This document shows, piece after piece, positions 12,101-27,100 of a stretch of 60,000 nucleotides of DNA. Numbering within the stretch: position 1 is the first letter of the stretch; every line of letters starts with the position of its first letter. The translations under genes were made by a program, and so were the position numbers. Source of the stretch: Hydractinia symbiolongicarpus (taxonomy: Eukaryota; Cnidaria; Hydrozoa; Anthoathecata; Hydractiniidae); assembly GCF_029227915.1 (NCBI RefSeq), contig NC_079879.1, positions 18,974,001 through 19,034,000 of the forward strand, in the 5' to 3' direction. The notes under the pieces are model-generated. The model was not told where the DNA came from, searched no databases, and was given only the letters and a program-made list of their open reading frames with translations.

Positions 12101-15100
12101 ATATATATCCTTTTAAAATAAGAACCATACACAAATGTGTGACATGTTGAAAAATCAGCAACTTTTGCAACCTGCGTCTCAAAAGTCCTTTGAAATAAAA
12201 ATCATGCACAACTTGCGTCTCAAATAAAAGTCCTTTGAAATAAAAATCATGCGCAACTTGCATCTTAAATAAAAATCATGCACATTTTATTTTTCCTTTG
12301 ATTTCTCATACATATATGCAGAATAATTCCTATTTTTTTAAAAAAAGTAATGTTTGTAAAGAACTTATTTTAATTTTTTTTTAAAAATAATTGTTCGTAA
12401 AGAGCTTTCGTTTCACTTTGCTGCGCGAAGGTATTTGTTCTGGTTATACAGTCAGTAATAATTAAAGCGCTACTAAAATATTACATAACAGGGTCACGTG
12501 CCACTAAAAAAGACTGGAGCTAGAATGAAAATTTTTTTACGAAGAAGAAGGTCGAAGATAACCACAAGGCGGTCGAGCAACAAGAAAAATAAATATTTAA
12601 AAAGCTATATCTGGAGTTACATGAAATTTTGACAAAAAGTAAATATATCATTTAGCATTTCTCATGCAAATCTTTCAGATGAGTCCAACTTGTAAAAGTA
12701 CCTCGGGATCCCTTTAAGAATTTCTCTTTTAGTTTAGGGATCCCTTTTAGTAACAACTTGGTAAAAAAAATGCTGATGTTATCATCAAATTTGCTAAAGC
12801 GCCTAAAAATTAGCTTAAATTTGTGATTTGTAAAGTATTAGTATAATTGATTTATTTAGTCTCAGTAATGTTGTAAACAAACAAAAATATATATCAATAA
12901 ATTCCCCTAAAGCTTAATAAAATAACAACAAAATTTCAAATTTTAATGACATTTTATTATGAGATGATTAAGGAGCTTCTTTTCTTTAGTGCAGTGAATT
13001 AATTCTAAACTCTAAATTATTCTATAACGCTGGTCATCTTGTAGTGCCACTAGGATGCAGATATTTATTTAGTTTTTCTAAACAGCTAAAAATATGTCTC
13101 AAAATGCCGCAAGAGTTTCTTTATTGTTGCCCCTTATTATTTTGCAGCTATCAGTCTTATCTAAGAGACTTTGTTATCTTCAGCAATTCAGACTTAAGTT
13201 TAATGCTCCTTTATATATAAAGTTGTAGTTAACTTAAATTAATGAATGAATTCCTAATAAGACAGGATTTTTGAAATCATCTATTCTAATTAAACAAAGC
13301 AAAAATAATTTGTCTTGATTTTAGGGTTCAACTTTAACTGCGTCCAACTTGTTTAAAGTTGGACAGTTAATTCCGGTGGTTGTGAAAGAGTTGTTTCCAT
13401 CAAAACATGGATATCAAAAAATTCACTTGACGATATTCCCTAACGATGTGAATTCATCTGTTACGAAAAATTGCATCAATAAGAATATGGTATGTATAAA
13501 AGCACTAAAGTGTTACAAATTTACATCCTACAGCATCAAGTTCCTAACTGACAATTTTTGCAGTGACAAATAAATATAGCTAATATGAAACTTCTTTTGA
13601 CTTCTTTTATTAAATTGTTTAGACAATTGCAGCAGTTTTTTGGTCATTTTTAAAATAAGGCCATAAAACATTGAATACTCAAGAGCTCACAACTTATCAC
13701 AAACCTATCCGTGTTTCAGTAACTTTTCATGGATTTTTGCAAGTTATCTAAATCTGTTTAATTTAACATCTAAAGCTTACATTTTTCTGAGATTGATTGT
13801 TTTTCTTTTTCAGTTAATATGTTTTTAACTGCTAAAAAATTTTTGTTTCTGAGACTTTGGCCAGTCATTACGTAGGCTTACATTTTTTTAGGAAAAATTG
13901 CACAAGAAACTAATGTTTACGAAATGAGATCTAACTATTTTGTGGTTCAATTTAGGTCTATAAAGCATTTTTTTTGTGTTTATCAATGTGCTAGTGCATG
14001 TTTCAGCAAAATTGACCAAGTCGTATGAAATTAAAATAACTTCTTCTTATTTAATTTTACCAGGCACATTTAGTTAACATCAGGGAATTCCACGAAGAAA
14101 ACAACACGCGTGCTACACATCACATGCGTAAATCTATTTTAGAAAATTTGCGCGTGCGTTTTTCCGATTCTTTTCCTGGTTTATTTCACTCTTATCAGTC
14201 CCATAAGTGTTCTTTAAAAGTGCTAAATATATTAACAAAACACCTTGGTTCGTTGTAGGAAGTTATTTATAATAGGTAAATACCATATAATTAAATTTAA
14301 ACAGTGGATGAAGAGACGCTGACACGTGCTACACGTTGCACTTATTGCAATGGTCTGCCATTTTGTAGTGCTATTTATCCCCAATCTTGTTCCAAGGGTT
14401 ATATTTTCTCCGTAGGTTATCTATTATCTATAACAATGGTAAAAATGGGAGTCATTTTTTCTTTATTGAGGTTTTATTTTAAATTAAATTTAATTTTAAA
14501 ATAAAATGTTCAACACACATTTAATTTCACACAGGCAGAAAAAAACATATTTAATTTAAACACGGGGAAAAAACAATTTTTTTTATTAACGCGAGTAAAG
14601 AGCGTAATTAGCGTGTGTGATGATCGCACGCGTCTCATGGAATTCCCTGTAACATGCCATAAATGCTACATAGGAAGGCACCAGTTTGAAGGCTCAATTA
14701 GTATTATTGCAGAAAACAACAATATTTGGGGAATAGTTGTTTGGTTGTAATTCTTTTGTGTAACTATTTTCCCTTTTCAGCTGCTGTGGGGTGCTGTGCA
14801 AAGTGAAGAAGATCATGGCTATCTTGTATCCATTAAGAAAGACATGTCAGGGTTTTTACCAAAAGCTAAACTCAAGGGTATACATTTTACCATCTCGGTT
14901 TGATTATAAAAAGTTTCTCCAAGAATTTACACTTGATCTAAAAATGCTTAAATGACTTCTAAATTCTGCAAATATATTTCTTGTAGAAAAAGAGTTTATA
15001 GATAAATTCCTCTTAAACTTTAGGAAAGCTATCCATTGGATCTATGATGTGGTTTAATATCAAACAAATAAGTGCAAATAAAAAAGTGGTGACTTTGAGT

Positions 15101-18100
15101 TTGAAAAACATAAAAGATGTACAGGTATGTTAATTTGTGTTATTTTTGCTTTTTTGAACTGGCTAGGCAACATTAAAAGTATTCTCAGCAAATTGTGCTG
15201 TAATCTTTTTTCCTTGAGCTTTTTGTTAAATTTTCATAATATTAGCAAAAATGATTGATACAGAAAATTCTCTGAAATAATCAATGTAAGCGAAAGAAGT
15301 TTCTATGTGCATGCACCTAAGTAAACTTCAGCTTTTTTTGTGGTCATACTTACCCACAGCGTTTCCATTGGGAGTCGGATACCGGTAGACCGGTATGGGC
15401 GCCTAAACTCAGACGGCCAAAAAATAAATTTCACTTGAATTTTCAAAATGAAATTTCTCTCAAAATGATGTTTTATTGGTCCTGTTATGATACTATGATA
15501 TTTTATAGGCAACTAGCATACCAGTCTTCATTTTCTACTTGTTAAATCAAATTTAAAAAGCAAAAAAAGAAACAACTCTTAGCAGTGTTGCCACCATGTT
15601 TATTTCATTAGATAAATCCAGTTTAGCCTTAGTCATGTGCGTGAAGTTCATGTGCATATAAGTGTGAGTTACGCGTCACGTTAGGAAATAGGAATAACAT
15701 TAAGTTGGAGGTATTCAAATTCAGTACAAAAGTCAAGACCAATAATGTAGTGCCATACTTTTTTTGTATTGCATGAGAACAAGTGAAAATCATTATTACA
15801 AACATTGAATCTTTTTTTATTTAAAAAAACACTGACGGTTACGGGACCTCAGAATGTTGCGACTTGAATCTCTTTACCCCCTGAGTGTTTTTTGCAACAT
15901 TTTAAAGGTAGATATCACACTATTTTTAACTGTTTAAGGCACTGAAAGAGTCCTGGACTCCCACCAGGGCTAGCCCTAGACCCACTAGGGGCGCCACAGC
16001 CGCTTCTCACCCCCTGCTGTTTTCTTCTAGCAGTCCGGTATCCCTAAAAAAATCCTGGATACGTTGCTGACTAGATATATGTTAAGTGAAAAAAAAGTTG
16101 ATTTAAATTTTTCTGCCAGGCACAAAGGAAAATTGTGTACAGAAGATTTCAAACCATATTTTAGGACCTATGTCTGTCTAAAATTAAAACTGTTTGAAAA
16201 TTTTGGTAATTAATGTATTTTCTAAAATGTATATTTAGGTAGAAGAAAAAGCATCTCACTTTAATTCTATACTACCTGGACAATTAGTGAAGCTAACTGT
16301 GACAGAGGTGAGGCTATGTAAGAATAACCATAAGAAAAAAGTGATTTTGTGTATTTAAACCAAATCCAGCAGTGATGCCAGGAATCTAGAATAGAAGTTG
16401 TTAAATACCAAATAAGACTTTTTTCCAGGTGGTTTATGAAATCTTAGTTTTAAGTAAATACTAGTCCATAAGACCTGTGGAAAAATCCAGTTAGGTAGGA
16501 AACAATAAAAAGGGAACCATCACTTGAATTTTAATGACGTCTGCAAGGACCTGTCAATAAACAAAACTTTTTTGGGGAATTTGTTTGCCTATTGCCTCTA
16601 TTGTATAGAGCTTGAAAGGCTGGTAAAAATAATTTACAGAATCATGTCCTTTTGACAAACGCTTAAGGAGGTACAAGGGTTTTAAAATTTGCTAACGTCT
16701 GGAAGGACCTATCAATACACAAATTTTTTTTTGAAATTTGTATGCCCTTCATCGTATAGATCTTTACATGCTCATTAAGATGCTGATGTATAGGATCATT
16801 TAATTATGACAAACGGTTGCAGAGTTATTGAGATTTAAACGTTTTTTGAAGACTTCATCAACCTGGTCATTCCGAAACAGATTTGGGAACCCAGGTTTTG
16901 AGAAACTTACCCAATTTGATCCCAGGCTGTCAGTAGTTAACCATGCAATAAAAAATGACTGACGTTACCACCGGTTTCTTAGTTATTTGGTCCCAAAGTT
17001 TTAAGTGCATTGTAATGGCTTTATTAATTTAAATTAAGATATTGACATTACATTAATATTATTAATGTTGTGCCGTAATCTTAGAAAATTGAACATTTTA
17101 AACATAAATATTTTGGCGGCATCAAAGGAAAATGCAAAATGTTTAAATTACCTGTCAAACACACTAACACGCTGTATTATTATAATAGATAGTTTATGTT
17201 TCTCTAATGACTTTTTGATTGTGGGTGAATTTACTCCAAAAGACTGTTTTTACTTAACCACAGAGATGAACTTGATGTTTTGTGTGTTTGTTAAATTACA
17301 CACTATTTGGTCAGTCAAATCGTTTGTAGCTACAAATAAACTGTGTAATTCATATTTAAGGTTTCGGACGAAATGGTATCTGGCAAAATATTTGAAAGTT
17401 TTGATGCTGTTGTTGATTTATTGCATTTACCTTCTGAACAAGAACCGGAGAAACTGCTTAAAAAAAAGGTTGGTTAATAAATTATTTTAGATTTGATAAC
17501 AATGTTTTAAGTTTTAAGTAATCAGCATCTTTTTGGTTAGATAAGTGGCCGAATCATACACGTTAATCCACAGACGAAGCAAATTGGAATCTCCTGTTTA
17601 GAGAACATAATTTGCTTACCTGATAACATAATATCCAACAAATACAGCATTGGTGATATAGTTAAAGGATGTGAAATTGTGAATGCTGACTCATCATCTG
17701 GCTTGGTTGTCAAAATGACAAATGGTGAATCAGGAATAGTCCATGTATGTTAAATTTTTTCTGCTGTTCATAGTTGTGCTATTATCATGATTTTAAATTT
17801 TATTAAATGTTTGTTGTAGTTCCTTGGCCTAAAAGTAATAATTACTCAAAGATGTCAATATAACTAACTAAACACTACATTGTGTAGAAACAAATTTTAA
17901 TTGTAAAGGGGGAATGAGTATGGGCCCCTCTTATTATAGAACATACAGCATTTTATGACTTTTTCATTATACTGTTACATTTGCAGATCTCAAGAGTATC
18001 TGATGAACATATTGAAAAGTTGAGCAAAAAGTACAAAGTAACTACCAAACACAAGTTAGTAAACTCTGTCGTTGTCTGCACTGGATGAGCTTCTTTTTAT

Positions 18101-21100
18101 AATTGAAGTAACAAGAACATTCACCTAAATGTGCCATGTTATAATTGCTGGTTTTTAATTTGTTAAGGAAATAAAATTATTGAAATAAAGTTGATAATTA
18201 ATTTGTGTTAACTAAGTTGTGATGGCTTATTGTTTAGCTTTCCATAACTGTAAAACATCTGCATTTTACTCAATAGTGAGATTAAGGAACCTTTTTGGCT
18301 TGCTAGGTGATGGTTAAATATAAAATTTTGACAGAAATTGCTTTCGTCTTCTTATAGCAATTTATTGCTTGGGTGTTATTTTCTTATTGATAGGCGTGAT
18401 ACGTATATAATTTTTTTTACTGGCGGTAATTTCTTTTGTCTTCTAATAAGGCATTTTAATTGGCAGCAGTAATGGTGGCAATTGTGATGTACTGCTATAT
18501 ATAGTTCTCTGATATTTTATTAAGGTCTGACATAAGATCAGGATTATCTCTTTTTAATTTTTCATAAACATTTTCCATGTTTTATTAAGTATTGAACCCA
18601 GATTTCATTGTTATGTCATCAAAGATTATTAAAAGTATTGTCATAAGTTGGTTAGCTATCTTGTTATTTCTTGTTTTTAGGTGTCGTGTATTAGGGTACA
18701 GTGCTTTGGATTCAAAATACACATTAACAATGAGAAAGTAAGTGGTATTATTTCTCTTGTTTGAACTTTTTTAGCGGTTTAGGGTCACTGTGTGCATTGT
18801 TGAGATTGCTAACACATATGGGAAAAAGTTTGAGTGAAGTGTCCTCACTAATCTCCTCCTTTATTCTTATTAAAAAAAAATTATTTTTTTATTTGTTGAA
18901 TGTTAATAATTATTTTTGCATTTGACCTAATATTATTTTATATTTTTTATTTATTTTAATATAATAATTTTTTTATAAGGAAAAAATCAAACCTTAAGAA
19001 GCTCAGTTTAGTTTTCTGTTTTTGTTTTAAAATTAGAGATTGTGTTGCTAAAAGCAAAAAAAGAAACAGATATTTCTCAAAGAAATATTTTTACATGGCT
19101 TATCTCAATTTTAGAGGAGAAACTATTTCTTACGTAAGAATTGAAATCATGGTAAATTTTAAACCTTGCACACTATGTGTCTGTTTTGGAACCAACAGGT
19201 TATTGACACCTCATTAGAAGTCCCTTGTATAGTTATCTCCTTAACAATTTATCAAATGAGTATAATTCTTTTAACTTTTCTAAGCTCCATGTTATAGGGG
19301 ATAAACAAAAATTCCCAATTTATTTTTTATATGTGAATAAACGTTTGCATACTTAATAAAAGTCTTTGTTTCTTTCTCTCGTTTTGCGCTTCTTAATAGT
19401 TTGACTACTAAAAAGGTAGGGAATAATGTAATCAACCAAACAATCAACATTAACCTTTATCAACAGCATTTCTCTTCTTTTGCTGAATTTATTAATTTTA
19501 TCAAACATCCTATACTTTTGTTATAGTTCTGATCTTGAGAAAGAGTTTCTTCGTTACAATGATGTAAAGCCTGGAATGTTGGTGTCAGTAAGTTATAATA
19601 AAACTGTTTACTCTGTGAATTGTGTATTAAAAACCAGGTGATTTAAGGTCACCTTAAGGATTGCGCATAATCATGTAATATTCCAGTAAAAGCTCCATAT
19701 TTGGGCAAAGTTACATTTGCGAGGTAAGTTATGTTGCTGTTGATGTGCTTTGTGTTGTTCTGTTTCCTGTTGTGGTTTTCTTGTGTGTTTTCAGTTATTT
19801 TGCTTCTGTATTTTAGAAATTGTTTTTGCTTTTGGTATCAAATACTAATATTAATTTTTATGTCTAATGTTTTAGGGTACAATAATAACATTGGAAGAAT
19901 TTGGTTGTCTTGTGAAAATCACGGACCATATAAGAGGACTGTGTCCACGCATACACTTGGCAGATATTACCTTAAAGCACCCTGAAAAAAAGTTTACTGA
20001 AGGAAAGAAAGTTAAATGCAGGGTATGATAACTCGTTACTTGATTAGCTTTCTATTTATTAATTATATATTAACTTCATCTGTATTGTTAAAGTTTGGTT
20101 CTGTTTGTAGTAGTCGTGGTATCCTCAGGAATTTAAAAGGTAAAAGGTCAAATTTCCTGGCCTTAACTATGTAAAAAAGAGGAGAGGTGTGGGGCAGGTA
20201 ACATTCGCTTTCCATGGGGGGGGGGGAAACATTCGCTTTCCAGGAAGGGTGAGCCGAAGAGGGGTTGTACTTACTATACATTTTATAATGCTCCTGATGC
20301 AAGACAGCCTAAAGTTTATAGGAGCGCATGCATCTTAAATTACTTTTTTACTTTCAGGTATTAACTGTTAAAGCTGAAACTCGAGGTTTGGTATTAACAA
20401 ACAAGAAAACTCTTGTTAACTCTGAGCTACCTATCATAACATCATTGGAAGATGCAAAAGTTGGTGACGTGACGCATGGTTTTGTTTCGGATATTAAAAG
20501 TTTTGGCCTGTTTGTGAAATTCTACAATGGAGTAAGGGCTTTGTTGCCCAAGTCTCAAATAAAGTATGATTGTATTCTTTAAGTTAAAAGTTAATTTCCG
20601 ACTTTGTCTACAGAAAATTCATTTCACTTTTCTGAACAGAATTAGTCTACGCCATCAAATTTGCGTTGCAAGGTTTACTGACTTCAAGAATTCCTAATTT
20701 TATTAAAGGTTATAATTTTACTCAGTTTTTTTCTCAGTTTTTTTTTCTCTGCTTGCATATTAAATAAATGTGTAGACCAAAACTCAACTAAAAAATAGGG
20801 ACACTCCTACTAAATAACCTTAAATTTGAATCAAAAATATTGATCCTAAATTTTCTTAAATTTAATTATCCTGAGACTTTTTTCTTTTAAATTATTGTGT
20901 TTTAAAAATAGATTAACTAGTATTTATGTTAGAAAAGGCTTGATTAATACTGTTCATTGTCTCTAGTCAAAATATAGAATGGCTTTTACATTTTTTTGCT
21001 ATTGTACCTAAATTTTAACCCCAAAACCTAAATTCCCCCTAAAATATAAAATTGCTTCTCTGTTTCAGGCTTTAAGATTACAAGGAATTCCAAATTATAA

Positions 21101-24100
21101 TAATTTTTAAATTTTGATTTAATTTAAAGACACATATATATATATTCTATGTAATTGCTTCTTAGATTCTTGTATTTAAGAAGTATTCTTGTATGCTAGG
21201 ACTTTTCAATAAAAATCATTTGGAAAAGCAACAGGAAGTGATTGCATAATTTTTTATTAGACCAGCAATTTTTTTTCATGATAAATGCAGCATTTATTAT
21301 TTCGCCTAATTCATAGCTTGCCAAAAGATGCAACCCTGGAATCTACATATTACATTGGACAAGTTCTACAGTGTACAGTCGTTTCTGTGCAGTTGTCAAG
21401 CAACAGGATGACTGTTTCTTTAAAGGTATGAAATTGTCATTTTGTATGACTTTGTTGGCTATAAAGTTTATTGTAAAGTCACGAATGCATTTTTGACCCA
21501 GCTTATTTTTAAAATAACAACCTGTAATCTTGGCTACTGTTAGTTGTTTGCATTTTTAAAATCTATAATATTTCATTGAAAATATCTTTCTAAATAAACG
21601 TTTTCAATAAAAACCGAAAACATGTGCTGTCTGTGCTTCCTCCTGTGTTATCTTTGTTTTGAGGGAAAAATCTTTACTAGACTTTGGCCTTGAACAGTGA
21701 TGCAACCAAAAAAGGTTAATATCTAAATAAAAAATAAAGCAGTACACTTACAGAACAAAATAATTTTGTACTGCTTAAAAAGAATTTATGTTTTTTTTTT
21801 AGCCACCTGAAATGTTATCATTAAAATCAAAGACACTTGTTAACAATGGAGAGGTAATTATGTAACTAGAACATAGCCTCCTATATGACACTAGTGTCTG
21901 AAATAATTATATTCGATAAATTCAGTAATTAACAAGGTAGTCTGAAGTGCGACTCTTTAATATTAACAGTAGTTACTTTGGATTTATAGATTGTCAGTGG
22001 AAAATTTGAAGGTTTTGTAGATGCCGCAATAGAAGTTGAGACAACAAATGGTGAAAAATGCTTGCTTCCCCTTCAACATTTATCTGATTTCACTTCGATT
22101 AATGAAGAGTACACTGAAGTGTTACAACATGTGTCAAGAAAGTTCACCTTTGAAAGTTTATGTGTGATAGGCCAAGACAAAAAAGCTAAATCAACTGTAT
22201 CCTTTCGCTCAAATTTTGTATGCTTTACTTTATAAAAAATTCCTTACCTCGTTTTAAAAAAAGTTTTGTTGCGTCATTGGAATAAGGAGCAGTGACTTAA
22301 TCTTTATTTCAGTGATTTTGTATGGAACCAAGATATGACTTGCTTGAAACTCCTGTGATGTTATTTAAAATAAAGATCTTCAGAGAAGTCAAAATTTATG
22401 TTTATTTGAATATTGTGTGTAGTTGTTCTTACTTAGCAGGAGCTTTTTACTCCTGTATGACTGTTTATTTTCTTTAACCACTGGAGTAGATTTTAACACA
22501 AAAAGATTTAATTATAAAATATTGTGATAAAAGAGTTAAACGGTTTGACGATGTAGAGGTGAGGGTTTTTCTAACAGCATATGTTTTATGCCTTAAAATT
22601 AAAATTCTTATTTTAATTTTAATTTTCATCTATCTGTTTACTAGGTTGGATGCATATATGGTGGAGTAATTTCTCACATTATGTCTTATGGCGTTTTTGT
22701 GGAGCTCAATCAAGGAGTAACTGGTTTAATTCCAAACTCGGTAAGATTAACATAAATATTGTCAGTGATTTTATGGAATGCTTAATCTAGGATGTAATGC
22801 TAGCAATTATTTATAATGTACGTGTAAAATGCACTGTTCCATTTTAACACTTTCGTGTTTACAACCATGTATGTTGGTAAGATTGTAGGCAATGTATATC
22901 TTTGCATAGTTGTTCACTTTCTCCTTTCCAATAAAAATTAGTTTTAAAACCGACACTGCTTGCTTTTTGATTAACATTAATGCATTAAAAAACAATCAAA
23001 ATATTAAATTTTATTTGGTGTTGTTTAGCAATAATTCTATGTTCTCTGAGCTTACAAGACTTTTTTTATATTTATTTAGAATCTTGCAGATGGCTTCGTC
23101 AAAGATGTGACTACTTCTTATCAAATTGGACAGTCTGTTGTAGTAAAGGTTTGTATAACATGCTTGTGAAACATTGCTTTAATTTTCTTTACTTTGTTTA
23201 CAATTTGACTGACTTAATATTTTTTTCAATGTTTAAAATTAATGTGAATTTGTGTTGTCACGGAAGGTTGGGGCTCCTAGTAAGTAGAAAAATGTAAATT
23301 ATTGTGAATCTTGCATTGCTAGGTAACTGATGCTGACAAAGAGAAACGAAGATTTCTTGCCACCATGAAGCCGTCAGTGTTATTGCAAGATGGACAAGAG
23401 GTGTCTCTAAATGTCCAATACTCTGATCTTCAATGTTTGCTGGTGTATCTGGAACAGAGGGGAAGGTTGTTAAATTTGGCCCGGTCGTCTAAAAGTAAGT
23501 CTGTTTCTGTATACTCTTTCCACACACATTGTTGACCTGATGTTATTTTTTGGCTTATTAGGGTGTTAATTTACACATGCTTGTTTTGTTATTATTAATT
23601 TTATTTACTTGACACATCAGCATTTATTAATTTATGTTCAAAAATTAATTTTTGTTTAGGTAAAGTAATTCGTGCACTACCATCTTTGTTGGGAGAAGTT
23701 CTTCTTGTGAAGGTAGAAAAGCGAACAGAATGGTACATGTTTGTGCAGCAATAAAACAACATCAAAATTTTTTTTATTTTGAATAAATTATTTTTATTTC
23801 AGGTGGAGAGTGTTGGGCGTACTAACATAACTGTCAAATATCAAGATAATTCAAACAGTGTTGACGTCAATGGAATAATCCCGCAAACCTTAAGAGGCGG
23901 TATGTATTTTTAAACAATGTTTTGCCGGGTTGGAGGCTGACAGAGGATTGTTTAAAAGTACGAAATAAAATGCATATTTCACGCTTATTTTAGCTGCTTT
24001 GTTTTAATAACTTAGGGGAGGTATTCACTTTCCAATGCACCTACCCTTCAAACAGATTTTATAAGTACTTATGATGGTGTAGTGGTAGAGCGTTGTACTC

Positions 24101-27100
24101 GGAAACCAGGAGGACCTGGTCAAACTCTGCTTATGTCAGTTCATGAGAGTTACAATACAAGTGTGAATAGCTTAATATTGGTTTCAGCTGTGTTTCAGGA
24201 GATTGTTATGCCTGGTTGGAGAGTTTTCGTAATAATTAAGGTTTAGGAAAAAAGTAGATCTCCAGGTCCTGACCCAACAACTGTAGTGTGACATTTTGTG
24301 CACTGGCTACGGATTTAAGAGAGGTGAACCATGCATATTTTATTTTCTCTGTAGGTGCTGATATTGAAATTGGAGATGAATGTCAATGCTATGTCATTTA
24401 TGTGGACTTAAAGGAGAAAAAATTTATCGCAAGTATGAATGAAAAAATGATTGAAGAAGTCATTAAAAGAAAAACGAAAGGATCAAGTTTGAAGGTTAGG
24501 TTATTTTATTTTATTCTGATTCTCCACGCTGCTCTGGTGTCTCCAAGGAAAGACTGGTGTAACTGCTACAGAAATTAGACTGAAGGGAGATAAGAGGGAT
24601 TTCTTAAGTGATGAAAGACATAGGATTCTATTTTCAAAGGGTTGTTTTTCAATCACTTTTACTCTTCAGATTATTATATAATGCTAACATTTTCTTAAAA
24701 TAGCTTGTGTGTTTTAAGATGTTATGTGTTTCCTTAATATACATTTATGTTTAGTTTCCAAGTGATACAAAACTGGATAGTATTGTCACATATATATCAT
24801 GTGATGTAGTCGTATTGATCTTGCCGAACCAAGGCTATACACTAGCCTATATGCCTGCTCGAACAGTAAGTAATAAGATTCTGAAAAATTGTTGAAAAGT
24901 GAGATGTTTTGATCATTATATTCTAGAGAAGGGATCTTTTAGCTATGTTTCTTTAATGATCTTTGACTTTTAAAGCATTTTTCGGAAAAGTATAATTTGC
25001 AAAAATTCATGTTTTCTGTAGAAACACTTCCCGTGGTTACTGCTCAATGAAAATGATGTGCTTTATTTTTTTCATTTCTAGCATTTGAACGATATCAGTG
25101 ATGCGTCTAAGAAGTTCGTCATCAATCAGAAATTAGCAGTAAAATACGAAAGGTACTTTTGTTTTTGTTTGTAATACCTCAATCAATTTGGATGAATATA
25201 ACAGTTTCTCAAAAATTTACATTTTGAATATTTCATCATTAAATCATACAGCAACATGATTTAAGCAAAGCTTTCTTCAAAATATCAAAATTTAGTTCTC
25301 TCATACAAAAGCTTGATGCAAACGAATAAAGCAAATTCCTAATTTAAATCCACCAATTAACACAAAATAAATATCTGAAAGCAAAACTCTAACTAAGATC
25401 AACCAATGAGCTCAAAGCCACCGTGGTCACATCTTGCGATGTGAATAGTTAAATAGCACAAGAATTAATTATATTTGTTGGATAAGTGAGACCGCTTAAA
25501 ACAAAGGATTTCCTGATCACGATCACGTGAGTAAAGAACAACAGAAGTAACCAATCAACAATTAGTCTGACTGCAGGAAATTCATTTGCGACCCAGAATA
25601 ATATGTCCCACCTTAACTGATTTCCCAGTGATACTCCTTTCTGTTTATCTGTTAACATAAGTTATTTGTAAAGTCGGATGTCTGTTGAAAAATATTAGCT
25701 TAAAAGAGAATTTTTATTAATCAAAGCATCGTTGTTGATACAGTACTAGAAATGCAAATATCATTTTGGGCAGATAGAGTGAAAAATGTCAATTAATTTA
25801 CGTGTGAAAAAATTAGCTGGTTTTCTAAAAAAACTAACCTGAAGTAAAAAACATGGATTTTTACAAATGCGATACCAGATGTTTCATTATATAACAACGA
25901 AGTAACATTTTTATTACACAGTTTTAAGTTTGCCTTTTAATGGAAAACCGGATGCTTTTTGACAGGATGATATTACTCATATTCTCTGTATCTCAAGATT
26001 ATGACACTACAGGAAGCGTGTGCTTTTTTTCGTCTGTTCATTTTCTTTCTGCTTTAATGCTTTGATAATTGTTATTTATTATTCTCACTTTTGTGCAATT
26101 AAATTTTTTTTCGTACTTCCATGTGTTTTTCTTGTCTTGAAGAATTTCCAGCATTAGTTGCTATTTTCATTGAATTCATGCAGCTTTTTAATCGTCCAGG
26201 TTGTGTACCTCCATACTGCATTCACCAACCTTATTGTTATTGACGCCATCATGGTTTGTTGTGTTGCTGAAGAAAAAAGTTTTATTTTGGATTTTCTTTG
26301 TTTTATTAGCACCCTCTACGAAGGAGACACTTAATGATTGGCCCACAGTAACCAAACCAATAGTGCTTTGGTTTTCACACCTCCACACGTGTTTTAAATT
26401 GTTTTGTCTGTCGATTGGCACCACCTTTTTTGTGAGCGTGACGATCTGTGTAATGGTAGTACCTCTTTTAAAGCGTTTTAACCGCAATATGTACTCAGCA
26501 TATTTTCGATCAATGGCGTAATAAACAAATGGAAGGGCGGTGTATGAAACGAACGCAATCGTTCTGGCAATGGCGTTCAACATTTCGTACGTTTTTATAT
26601 GCAATAAATTCTTTGTGACGTTAACAAGCGCGTATGGTAGCCAGATCGTAGAAAATACGATCCAAATTTTCCGAAGAAGTTTTATTCGCTTAACATCTGT
26701 GTACTGATTCTTCCCAAACTTCACCCATCGATTTTGATCGTATTTATTAGCCAAAGAAATCGCTTTCTTAGTTAAAATGACAACAATTAAGCTGCAATAC
26801 GTTACATATATCACCATGGAAACGATCGTTATTGTTGCGCTGGGCGGTGGTTTACAATTATGGCGTTGGTTTATAATCATACAGATGTTGTAGAAAATGG
26901 GTACGTTGACGGAAATAATGACAAAAGCCATGAGCAGAGTCAAAACGCATTTCTTTTTTTTCTTACTGAATATGTTTACTCCAAAAATGAGTAGATACTT
27001 TTCCAGCATGTGACACGAGATACAGTGATGTAATGTTGAGCTGGAGAGAAATAACATAAAGTTACTGCACAAATCCACTTGTAAGCTGGTTGTTTTCAGA

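Noticed and set aside
17065-17490. 141-residue open frame as a separate gene
   Set aside because: It overlaps RRP5 exon 8 in another frame and has no recognisable domain.
19400-19415. Possible 16-nt extra RRP5 exon between exons 11 and 12, with AG and GT borders
   Set aside because: Including it makes exon 12 read TTC TGA; direct splicing of exon 11 to exon 12 keeps the frame and matches the family.
22517-22558. Shorter version of RRP5 exon 18 starting after an AAAAAG
   Set aside because: It breaks the phase with exon 17; the acceptor at 22488-22489 keeps phase 0 and adds a plausible S1 strand.
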